Source: Bacilli bacterium (GTDB lineage: Bacteria; Bacillota_I; Bacilli_A; RF39; UBA660). Taken from it: a stretch of DNA of 64,000 nucleotides. Location: the NCBI GenBank assembly GCA_017612805.1, contig JAGAFD010000003.1, forward strand, positions 62,001 through 126,000. The letters are read 5' to 3'. Shown piece after piece: positions 15,644 through 22,610 of the stretch. The notes beneath the pieces were generated by a model. It had not been told where the DNA came from and did no database searches. It saw nothing but the letters and a program-made list of their open reading frames with translations. How positions within the stretch are numbered: the stretch's first letter is position 1; each line of letters opens with the position of its first letter. The translations under genes and the position numbers were made by a program.

Positions 15644-16534
15644 ATGGAGCAAATTGATTATCGAGATAAATTTTTTCACGGTATTTTAATAGATGAAGTT
15701 TGCCGTGATGATGTTGTTTATGAAAAGTTAGAAAACATCTTAAAAACCGGGGTATTATATAGTCGTGGTGCATTCAAAGATCATAATATTAGTAATGGTT
15801 ATTTATCATACTCTTATGATCATTTTTGGAACCATGAAAATGAAGTTTGCCTAGCTGCGTATCCTGAGATTGGTAAATATAGTTTCAAAAATAAAGGCGG
15901 TATTGATGTTGATGCTTATTTATTGTTTGCTTGTAGAACGAGTTTAATTTTTAGTGATGAATTATTAAAAGATTATCAAGTACGAAAAGGTGCGTTAGAT
16001 AATGAATATTATTTAACTGGCAATATCGATTTAAATAAATATTTAGTAGGTATTGGTCATCCAGGATTACATGTCAGAATGGAATTAAATATATTATATT
16101 ATTATTTTAAATATTGTAATAATGAAATAACTTTGGATGAATTCTTATTAAGATCGGGCGAAGGCTTGGGAGCAAATCCGGATAAATATGATTTAAAAAA
16201 AATTCCTAATTCGGCTGAAGTTATTAACGAATGGGCGCGTTATACCCGCGATAAGATTGATGGTAAAAGGAAATTAGAATTAGAAGTTTATGATCCAGAA
16301 TATTATTTATATGAGCAAGAATGGTATTCGCGTGTTAAAGAAATTGCTGATCGATATAATGTTAAATTATATGATAGTAACGGTATTTTCATTAAAGATA
16401 AAGATACTATGTTAAATGAAGTAAAAGAAATGATTGCTTATGTATTAGAAGAGTATTATAGAACTGATGAAGAACGACTAGCCTATAAAATTAAAAAGCT
16501 AGAAGCTCAAGGTGTTAAATATTATATCGAGTAA
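15644..16534 (+). CDS. Unknown protein, paralogue of 11564-12454
   Basis: A 296-residue protein that aligns along its whole length with the product at 11564-12454. Blocks kept in both are FFH-G/S-I at the N-terminus, ILKTGVLYSR, EVCLAAYPEIG, DYQVRKG, NEYYLTGNIDLNKYLVGIGHPGL and ILYYYFKYCNNEI. ATG 15644 follows GAGGGTGAT. This copy is not bordered by ppdK-end repeats. Conservation of His and Glu blocks hints at an enzyme, with ART-fold kinship only an inference. No transmembrane or secretion signal is seen. Confidence 0.65.
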   Translation: MEQIDYRDKFFHGILIDEVCRDDVVYEKLENILKTGVLYSRGAFKDHNISNGYLSYSYDHFWNHENEVCLAAYPEIGKYSFKNKGGIDVDAYLLFACRTSLIFSDELLKDYQVRKGALDNEYYLTGNIDLNKYLVGIGHPGLHVRMELNILYYYFKYCNNEITLDEFLLRSGEGLGANPDKYDLKKIPNSAEVINEWARYTRDKIDGKRKLELEVYDPEYYLYEQEWYSRVKEIADRYNVKLYDSNGIFIKDKDTMLNEVKEMIAYVLEEYYRTDEERLAYKIKKLEAQGVKYYIE

Positions 16535-16540
16535 ATGCTT

Positions 16541-16579
16541 TTGATAAGTATTCTTAATATGTTACAATGTAATTGTAAC
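16541..16579 (+). promoter_or_regulatory. Orphan promoter with perfect inverted repeat
   Basis: TTGATA (16541-16546), 16-bp spacer, TACAAT (16563-16568). The -10 lies inside a 19-bp perfect palindrome, GTTACAAT-GTA-ATTGTAAC (16561-16579), a strong operator candidate. The next 70 bp hold only a 7-codon frame and a terminator, so the controlled gene seems lost or is very small. Confidence 0.55.
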
Positions 16580-16586
16580 CAGGAGA

Positions 16587-16610
16587 ATGAAAGTTATGGA
16601 TGGCGATTAG
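16587..16610 (+). other. 7-codon reading frame MKVMDGD
   Basis: ATG at 16587 behind CAGGAG, in the short transcript from the orphan promoter, ending TAG 16608-16610. It could be a leader peptide or the remains of a deleted gene. It is too short for a family assignment. Confidence 0.3.
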
Positions 16611-16624
16611 ATAATATAAAAATT

Positions 16625-16650
16625 AAAAACTAGATTAATCTAGTTTTTTT
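16625..16650 (+). terminator. Intrinsic terminator
   Basis: AAAAACTAGA (16625-16634), loop TTAA, TCTAGTTTTT (16639-16648). TATAAT for the next gene is at 16655-16660. Confidence 0.85.
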
Positions 16651-16676
16651 ATGCTATAATCAAAATAGGTGGTAGT

Positions 16677-17294
16677 ATGAAGAAATCAAGCAATTATTAT
16701 CTTATCGCATTTTTAGTTATTGCATTATTATTATGCACTTTATTATTAGATTCAAGCTTAGGTTCAAGAATAGTTACGATAATTACAGTAGGAACAGCAC
16801 TTTTAGGTGCAGTATCGGTATTAGTACAATATAAAAGAGATAAAAATATAAGTCAAGCAACATTTATTTTAGAGTATGCTAAATATTTTTATGAATTATC
16901 AAATGTTGAAGAAACCATGTTTTTATTGGATGAATATCGTAATGGTAATAAAGATGCTGTTAAAAAGATTAATTATAATGGAATTGTTAATTACTTAGTA
17001 TGGTGTGAAGAGTTATCTTCTTTAATTCAAAGAGGAATATTAGATTTTGAAACAATTGATAATTTATTCTCATATAATTTCTTTTTAATTACCAATAATA
17101 AATATATTCAAGAAAAAGAATTAGTACCACAAGCTGAATTCTATAAAGGTGTTTATTATTTACATTATGCATGGACTAAATATAAGAAAAATACTAAACA
17201 AGCAATAATCAATGAAGAAGAATCATTAGATAAAGTTACCAATTATTTAACTAATGTAAAAAAAGGTAATTTTTATAATAAAAATATTTATTAA
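16677..17294 (+). CDS. Two-helix membrane protein, DUF4760-like
   Basis: A 205-residue protein with two N-terminal membrane helices (residues ~7-25 and ~30-50) and a cytoplasmic helical domain of ~150 residues rich in Tyr, Glu and Lys. The general layout, with a membrane hairpin followed by a helical segment about limb length and residue counts like EYAKYFYEL...LLDEYR, resembles DUF4760-type proteins, but I cannot confirm that. It starts at ATG 16677 after TAGGTGG, 17 bp from its -10 box, and is followed 21 bp later by a HIT-like gene in what may be one operon. Function unknown. Confidence 0.65.
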   Translation: MKKSSNYYLIAFLVIALLLCTLLLDSSLGSRIVTIITVGTALLGAVSVLVQYKRDKNISQATFILEYAKYFYELSNVEETMFLLDEYRNGNKDAVKKINYNGIVNYLVWCEELSSLIQRGILDFETIDNLFSYNFFLITNNKYIQEKELVPQAEFYKGVYYLHYAWTKYKKNTKQAIINEEESLDKVTNYLTNVKKGNFYNKNIY

Positions 17295-17315
17295 TTATTA
17301 AAGGAGATATTAATT

Positions 17316-17741
17316 ATGAATAACTTAGACTTTATGAGTAAATTTAAACCTGATACCAGATGTATTAAAGAGTTTAAATACTGGATTGTATGTATTAGAG
17401 GAAAGCAAAGAACTCTAGGTGATGCTGTTATTTTATTAAAAAGAGAAGTACCAAATGTTGGTGGTATGCTTCCTGAAGAAGGAGCAGAATTTACTGAAGT
17501 AGTTAAATGGTATGAAGATACTTGCATTAATAAATTTGGGGCAGTTAAGTTTAATTATGTTATTATGATGATGAAGGATTACTTTGTACATTATCATGCT
17601 TTTCCAAGATACGATCAAGATATAAGTATGTTTGATACTAAATGGCAAGATGAAGATTGGCCAGGTGCAGTAAATTTTAAAGAAGGCATCATTCTTGATG
17701 AAGAAAAATTATTAGCAATAAAAGATTATATGAAAGATTAA
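17316..17741 (+). CDS. HIT (histidine triad)-like protein
   Basis: A 141-residue protein. The segment TLGDAVILLKREVP, then FNYVIMMMKDYFVHYHAFPRY, fits the HIT fold, with the terminal H-x-H-x-F-P-R-Y in place of the canonical H-x-H-x-H. The middle and last histidine positions differ (V-H-Y-H-A-F), so nucleotide hydrolase activity may be altered or lost. The ribosome binding site AAGGAG precedes ATG 17316. It follows the membrane-protein gene by 21 bp. Confidence 0.7.
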   Translation: MNNLDFMSKFKPDTRCIKEFKYWIVCIRGKQRTLGDAVILLKREVPNVGGMLPEEGAEFTEVVKWYEDTCINKFGAVKFNYVIMMMKDYFVHYHAFPRYDQDISMFDTKWQDEDWPGAVNFKEGIILDEEKLLAIKDYMKD

Positions 17742-17750
17742 TGATTCATG

Positions 17751-17779
17751 AAAGTAGATGCAAAAGTCTACTTTTTTTA
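17751..17779 (+). terminator. Intrinsic terminator
   Basis: AAAGTAGA (17751-17758), loop of eight, TCTACTTT (17767-17774) and T-run. TATAAT for mntP at 17783-17788. Confidence 0.85.
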
Positions 17780-17816
17780 TGTTATAATAAAAGTGATAAT
17801 AGATTAGGAGGCAAAC

Positions 17817-18383
17817 ATGGAAATATATGAAATCATCGGAATAAGTCTTGGCCTTGCAATGGATGCTTTTGCAGCATCAGTATGTAAGGGATTATCAATT
17901 AAAAAAATTGATTGGAAAAAAATAATTATTATTGTTCTTTATTTTAGTGTATTTCAAGCATTAATGCCTGTTTTAGGATATTTTTTTGGCACTACATTTA
18001 GTTCTTTTGTAGAAAAAGTTGATCATTATATTGTTTTTATATTATTATTAATAATTGGTGGAAAAATGATTTACGATGCTATTCTAAATAAAAAAGATAA
18101 AAAAAGTGATGGTATTAATTTTAAAGAAATGTTTTTATTAGCTATTGCTACAAGTATTGATGCATTAGCTGTTGGGGTAACTTTTGCTTTTTTAGAAATT
18201 AATTTATTATTAGCAATAACAATTATTGGTATAATTACTTTTATTTTATCAGGAATAGGGGTAGTAATTGGTAATAAGTTTGGTGGTAAATATCAAAATA
18301 AAGCTAAATTAGCCGGAGGAATTATTTTGATATTAATTGGTTTAAAAATATTATTACAACATTTAGGTATTCTGCCTTTTTAA
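17817..18383 (+). CDS. mntP: Putative manganese efflux pump MntP
   Basis: A 188-residue, six-helix membrane protein. The two inverted repeats each show the MntP signature: LGLAMDAFAASVCKG near the start and ATSIDALAVGVTFAF in the second half, with the Asp residues needed for Mn2+ export. Length and topology are normal for the family (formerly DUF204/YebN). The ribosome binding site TAGGAGG precedes ATG 17817. No yybP-ykoY riboswitch is visible: the leader is only about 25 nt. Confidence 0.93.
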   Translation: MEIYEIIGISLGLAMDAFAASVCKGLSIKKIDWKKIIIIVLYFSVFQALMPVLGYFFGTTFSSFVEKVDHYIVFILLLIIGGKMIYDAILNKKDKKSDGINFKEMFLLAIATSIDALAVGVTFAFLEINLLLAITIIGIITFILSGIGVVIGNKFGGKYQNKAKLAGGIILILIGLKILLQHLGILPF

Positions 18384-18409
18384 AAAACTAGAGTAATCTA
18401 GTTTTTTTT
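18383..18409 (+). terminator. Intrinsic terminator after mntP
   Basis: AAAAACTAGA (18383-18392), loop GTAA, TCTAGTTTTT (18397-18406) and T-run, which runs into the next promoter's -35 box. Confidence 0.85.
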
Positions 18410-18436
18410 GACACTTTGGTAAAAAAGTGGTACAAT
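18408..18436 (+). promoter_or_regulatory. Near-consensus SigA promoter
   Basis: TTGACA (18408-18413), 17-bp spacer, TACAAT (18431-18436). The -35 shares its first two bases with the T-run of the mntP terminator. Confidence 0.85.
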
Positions 18437-18462
18437 ACCTACCAGTTTTAGGGGGATTTTTT

Positions 18463-19728
18463 ATGGGGAGACCATTACAAACAATATATAAATATTTCTA
18501 TGATTATTCTGAAGCAGAAATTGATAATGTAATAAAAAATTTACCTTTAGAAGATCGTATTATTATAAGAGATCGTTATGGTTATGATTTACATCGCCCT
18601 AGCACTTTAAAAACATGGAATGAAGAAAAACAAAAAATATTTTATAAATCTATTTTACCTAAAATAAAAAATATCCTAAAAAATCAATCAATTAATAAAA
18701 TTGATAATCCCATCTTTATTGAACCTTTAGGATTACCATTAAAAGTAATTGAATTAATTAAAAAAGGTAAAAATAATAATGAAATATGTACTGAATTAAA
18801 TATTGATATCAATCAATTATCAAGTATTTTATTAAATTTAAAAAATAGTGGTTTAACATTTTCTCGTCATTATTATTCTAATGGTACTATTAAATATCAA
18901 ACTATTAATGATCATCTAAATATGATTGATATTAATACTTATAATCGTGAAAAAACCATTATTACGGATGTTAATGAAGATAAAATAAAATTATTAGTTA
19001 TGGCTGATTTACATTTTGGAAATAGTTTAGAACGTTTAGATTTAATTGATCGTGCTTATAATTATTGTATAAATAATAAAATAAATACTATTCTTTGTTG
19101 CGGTGATTTGATTGATGGCTCTTATACTAAAGGAAGTCAAAGTATTTCAGATATTTATCATCAAATTGAACATTTTATTAAAGATTATCCATATGATAAA
19201 AATATTTTAACTTTCTGTGTTGGTGGCGATCATGATTTATGTGCTTTACATAAGCGTTCACTAAATATGGTTGAAATATTACAAAATTATCGTCATGATG
19301 TTATCATGTGTGGTTATAATAATGTTGGTATTATTATTAAAAATGATAGTATTGATTTATATCATCAAATATATGATCATAAATTATATCGTGAATTAAA
19401 AGCACCAATAGCTTTTCATGGTCATGCTCATAAATTTATCACTGATTGTTCTAATAAATTATTATTTGTATCGGTTCCATCAATATCAAATATTATGCAA
19501 CCAATACCAAGTGTATTAGAAGTAACCTTATCATTTAATAGGGGTTTTATAAGTGATTGTACAATCAAAAATATTTGCTTTGATCCAAAAGAAATTGTGT
19601 TGAGTTCATCTTCTTATAAGCTATCAAGAAATATTGATAAGTCGATAACGATTGTTAAAAATGTCGAAGATTATAAAAAATATACTCTTATTGAAGATGT
19701 TAAAACTTTATCTAATAAAATGAACTAG
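18463..19728 (+). CDS. Metallophosphoesterase with an N-terminal helix-turn-helix-like region
   Basis: A 421-residue protein. The C-terminal phosphoesterase domain (from about residue 175) has the calcineurin-like metal motifs DLHFG, CGDLIDG, GGDHD (variant of GNHD) and FHGHAH. The N-terminal ~170 residues are helical and include KVIELIKKGKNNNEICTELN-type sequence, reminiscent of a winged or helix-turn-helix fold such as sigma region 4. No signal peptide is present. ATG 18463 follows AGGGGGAT; earlier in-frame GTG lies in the promoter. Substrate unknown. The TAG stop is inside the terminator stem. Confidence 0.8.
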   Translation: MGRPLQTIYKYFYDYSEAEIDNVIKNLPLEDRIIIRDRYGYDLHRPSTLKTWNEEKQKIFYKSILPKIKNILKNQSINKIDNPIFIEPLGLPLKVIELIKKGKNNNEICTELNIDINQLSSILLNLKNSGLTFSRHYYSNGTIKYQTINDHLNMIDINTYNREKTIITDVNEDKIKLLVMADLHFGNSLERLDLIDRAYNYCINNKINTILCCGDLIDGSYTKGSQSISDIYHQIEHFIKDYPYDKNILTFCVGGDHDLCALHKRSLNMVEILQNYRHDVIMCGYNNVGIIIKNDSIDLYHQIYDHKLYRELKAPIAFHGHAHKFITDCSNKLLFVSVPSISNIMQPIPSVLEVTLSFNRGFISDCTIKNICFDPKEIVLSSSSYKLSRNIDKSITIVKNVEDYKKYTLIEDVKTLSNKMN

Positions 19729-19746
19729 AGTAATCTAGTTTTTTTA
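19723..19746 (+). terminator. Intrinsic terminator containing the stop codon
   Basis: AACTAGA (19723-19729), loop GTAA, TCTAGTT (19734-19740), T-run. TAG 19726-19728 ends the upstream gene; TATAAT follows at 19750-19755. Confidence 0.8.
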
Positions 19747-19774
19747 TGTTATAATTTATTCAAGGAGTGTTTTT

Positions 19775-20455
19775 ATGAAAAAAATAAGTTTAATTATATT
19801 AGTTTTATTTTCCTTATTTATTTTAACAGCTTGTGATAAAAAAGATAATCTTAAATCATCATCATCATTAAAAACAAATGAAGTAAGTAGTGATCCAAAA
19901 GATATTACTGCCGATGATGATGAAATAATTGATGATGAAATTATTGATTATGAAGATGAAGAAGACAATTATTATATCGCTGATGAAAAAGTTACAGTTG
20001 ATGAAGTAATTAATTGTGATGGTTGTGTATATGCTTATTTTAGTGATGAAGGCGATCAAGCAAAAACTATTGGTTCAACATTGTCTTCTAGTGATTATAC
20101 AACGGATATTAATAATTTAAAAACTGCTGGTGGTAAGCAAAGACATAATTTCTTTGGCTTAGTATTAAATGATAATAAGATCATAAGAGCTTATGCCTGT
20201 ATTTTAAAAGATAGTAAAATTTATTGTATTGAAGGTTCTACTAATGGTGCTTATCATAACAGTAATGTTGCTATTTTAAGTCAAATATTTGGTGCTGAAG
20301 AATGTAAAACTATTTCAGCTGGTAATACCTATTGGTGCACTGATGGAAATTATAGTGGTGATTCGCAAACTAGTGGTTATACTAACTTACATTATGAAAC
20401 TAGTTGCACTATTTATGGTGCTGATGCTAATACTGGTAAATTAATTTGTCATTAA
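19775..20455 (+). CDS. Lipoprotein, unknown function
   Basis: A 226-residue lipoprotein with a signal peptide ending LFILTAC (lipobox, Cys20). It is followed by a Ser-rich linker and an acidic stretch (DDDEIIDDEIIDYEDEED) and a C-terminal domain with several Cys (DGCVYAYF, RAYACILKD, YCIEGS, GAEECKT, YWCTDG, SCTIYG) that may form disulphides. The domain resembles minor-pilin-like extracellular domains in spacing but no family is recognised. It starts at ATG 19775 behind AAGGAG. Confidence 0.8.
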   Translation: MKKISLIILVLFSLFILTACDKKDNLKSSSSLKTNEVSSDPKDITADDDEIIDDEIIDYEDEEDNYYIADEKVTVDEVINCDGCVYAYFSDEGDQAKTIGSTLSSSDYTTDINNLKTAGGKQRHNFFGLVLNDNKIIRAYACILKDSKIYCIEGSTNGAYHNSNVAILSQIFGAEECKTISAGNTYWCTDGNYSGDSQTSGYTNLHYETSCTIYGADANTGKLICH

Positions 20456-20499
20456 AAATAATATTGTGTTAAAATAAATACTTGATTGGAGATGATTTC

Positions 20500-21090
20500 A
20501 TGAATCCTTGGCAAATAATGGGAGTTTTAGCAATACCAATAAGTGATTCGGTTCATCCTTTAAAAGCAACTGAAGAATGGTGTCGTTGGTTAAATTATCT
20601 ATCAAAAAGTGATGATGCAAAGTTTAATGAACTAAGTAATAAAACAGATTTTCTATTAACTAAAAATGATAGTAAATGGTTAGAACAAGTTAAATTAGAA
20701 AGAAGAATTGCTACTAAGCTTCGTCCTAAAAAAGAATTAACAAAAGAAGAAATTAAAGAAATTAATGCTTATTTTGAAAAAGCATCAATTGAAGAATTAA
20801 TTAAAAGAAAACTTACTAAAGAAGAATATAAATCTGGTTTAATAGCTGCTAAAGATTTTCTTGCTAATCATACTGAAAGCGAAGCAAGAGATTGGTGTGC
20901 TTTAAAAATTAATAATTATAAATCATTAACTATGGTTGAATCGTTTATACTAAGAGAAATTCAAAAGCATCTGTATTTTTTATCTTTTAAAAAATTTGAT
21001 GACGAAGTTAGATATCAATTAACTGCTAATAGAGCAATGCGTAATCGCTCGGAAAGTGCCGCTTTTTCATCAACAAGCGTTATTAAATAA
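20500..21090 (+). CDS. Unknown soluble protein
   Basis: A 196-residue helical protein beginning MNPWQIMGVLAIPISDSVHP and rich in Lys and Glu. Two Trp-rich segments (EEWCRWLNYL and EARDWCALK) are its only striking marks. It lacks a signal peptide and membrane helices. ATG 20500 has TTGGAG eight bases upstream; an earlier ATG at 20482 is weaker. No family recognised. A terminator follows directly. Confidence 0.65.
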   Translation: MNPWQIMGVLAIPISDSVHPLKATEEWCRWLNYLSKSDDAKFNELSNKTDFLLTKNDSKWLEQVKLERRIATKLRPKKELTKEEIKEINAYFEKASIEELIKRKLTKEEYKSGLIAAKDFLANHTESEARDWCALKINNYKSLTMVESFILREIQKHLYFLSFKKFDDEVRYQLTANRAMRNRSESAAFSSTSVIK

Positions 21091-21117
21091 AAGACTAGAG
21101 TAATCTAGCTTTTTTTA
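21090..21117 (+). terminator. Intrinsic terminator
   Basis: AAAGACTAGA, loop GTAA, TCTAGCTTTT with one A-C mismatch, T-run; TATAAT for the next unit at about 21120. Confidence 0.7.
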
Positions 21118-21145
21118 TGATATAATGAATAAAGAGGTAACATTT

Positions 21146-21242
21146 ATGAGAGAAACATTAATTAATAATTTTTTTAAGAATATTCAGTTAAAATGATTAA
21201 TCAAGGTGGAATTGAATGTGCTGCTATTAGAAAGAGGATGTG
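21146..21242 (+). pseudogene. Possible broken small gene
   Basis: A -10 box and GAGGTAA precede ATG 21146, but the frame ends after MRETLINNFFKNIQLK (16 codons); a second frame overlapping the stop starts ATG 21194 and reads MINQGGIECAAIRKRM. Joined by a one-base frameshift these could have been one peptide. It may instead be an untranslated leader of the phosphoesterase gene. Confidence 0.3.
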
Positions 21243-21247
21243 ATTAA

Positions 21248-22081
21248 ATGAAGATTGCCATTATTTCTGATATTCATGCTAATTTAGAAGCTTTAACTAA
21301 AGTGTTAGCAGATATTAAAAGTCGCGGTATTGATAAAATTTATTGTTTAGGGGATATTATAGCTAAAGGAACCCATCAACAAGAATGTGTAGATTTAGTA
21401 AGAGCTAATTGTGAAGTAGTAATTAAAGGTAATTGTGAAGATTATTATACTAGTGGTGTTGATTTAACTAGTAATGATGAACAAGTAATTTATAATTATA
21501 AATGGGTTAGTGATAAATTGAATGATGAAACTAAAGCTTATCTTAAATCATTACCATTATGCCACGAGTTTTATTTAAGTGGTCGCCTAGTAAGATTAAT
21601 ACATGCTCATCCTGCTGATCCATGTGGCATTGTAGCTAATATTGATTCATTTAATAAATATTATGAATTAGTACTACCAAGTAATAATACCATTTCCCAA
21701 GCTAAAGCAGATGTATTAATATATGGCCATATTCATACCCCTTATGTTCAAAAAATGTATAATCGTTATATTATTAATGCTGGTTCGGTTGGTAATGCTA
21801 TTGATGTATTTAGAAATGAAGAAAAAGATGGTAATATTTTAAATACTACCGTAGCTAATTATCTAATATTAACCGGTAATTTAGATTCTAAGGATATATC
21901 TGATCCATTCTCGTTTGAATTAGTGAGTATTGCTTATGATATTGATAAAGAATTAAAAACTTATACTGATAATTATAAACTTGATTTATATATTTCCGAA
22001 TTAAAAGAAGGTAAATATCGTGATCAAGTAAAAATAGATAATTCTCTTATCGAACGCGGTATTAATATTGATGAAGCTTAA
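21248..22081 (+). CDS. YfcE/MJ0936-type metallophosphoesterase
   Basis: A 277-residue calcineurin-like phosphoesterase. Metal-binding motifs are SDIHAN (residues ~7-12), LGDIIAKG, KGNCED (variant GN-H/C-D), a central HAHPAD and IYGHIHTPY near the middle. It has no signal peptide and is cytoplasmic. This protein family often cleaves phosphodiesters. ATG 21248 follows AGAGGATGTG. Residues 190-277 add a lineage-specific tail after the catalytic fold. The next gene overlaps or follows by only 13 bp. Confidence 0.85.
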   Translation: MKIAIISDIHANLEALTKVLADIKSRGIDKIYCLGDIIAKGTHQQECVDLVRANCEVVIKGNCEDYYTSGVDLTSNDEQVIYNYKWVSDKLNDETKAYLKSLPLCHEFYLSGRLVRLIHAHPADPCGIVANIDSFNKYYELVLPSNNTISQAKADVLIYGHIHTPYVQKMYNRYIINAGSVGNAIDVFRNEEKDGNILNTTVANYLILTGNLDSKDISDPFSFELVSIAYDIDKELKTYTDNYKLDLYISELKEGKYRDQVKIDNSLIERGINIDEA

Positions 22082-22094
22082 GAAGGTGGATATT

Positions 22095-22514
22095 ATGCAA
22101 AAATCAACAGTATATGTTTCTATGAATGATACTAACAATCTTGATTGTAGTTATGCCATTATAGAAAAAGAAAGTAAAAACGCCATTATTATTTTTAAAG
22201 GGTTAGAATGTATTATTCTTGATTATGATCTTTTAATAAATGATAATTATAATAATCATTATTTATTATTAAAACATTATGAAAATACTACTAAAGCCTA
22301 TAAAGATTTTATGAAACTTATTGGTAAGATGTGTAAGAAAAGTGTTGATTCCAAATATTTTAAAAAACCAATTGATGAAGATAACTGGATGGTATTTGAA
22401 AATGATACTAATGAACATATGATAACTATAGAAGAAAAAGCTAATTATTTAACTAGAAAAAATGATTTAATTAATTTTATCAATGATAATAAAGATAAGT
22501 TTATTAAGGAATAA
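22095..22514 (+). CDS. Unknown protein in the phosphoesterase operon
   Basis: A 139-residue soluble protein beginning MQKSTVYVSMNDTNNLDCSY, with a β-strand-like N-terminus and helical C-terminus. No motif is recognised. ATG 22095 follows AAGGTGG; ATG 22068 would overlap the upstream gene and has no ribosome binding site. It is in tight linkage with the metallophosphoesterase gene and ends inside a terminator stem. Confidence 0.6.
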   Translation: MQKSTVYVSMNDTNNLDCSYAIIEKESKNAIIIFKGLECIILDYDLLINDNYNNHYLLLKHYENTTKAYKDFMKLIGKMCKKSVDSKYFKKPIDEDNWMVFENDTNEHMITIEEKANYLTRKNDLINFINDNKDKFIKE

Positions 22515-22530
22515 TTCTTATCTTTTTTTA
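22491..22530 (+). terminator. Terminator at the end of the phosphoesterase operon
   Basis: AAAGATAAG (22491-22499) pairs with CTTATCTTT (22518-22526), with a T-run; the 18-nt loop contains the stop codon TAA (22512-22514). Confidence 0.7.
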
Positions 22531-22610
22531 TTACGTAAATTCTTTATCTTTAAAAAATATAATGATATAATAATTTTATTAAGAATGGGATATGTTTGAG
22601 GTATTATTAT

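Noticed and set aside
17817-18383. Manganese riboswitch before mntP
   Set aside because: Only about 25 nt lie between the -10 box and the start, too little for a yybP-ykoY element.
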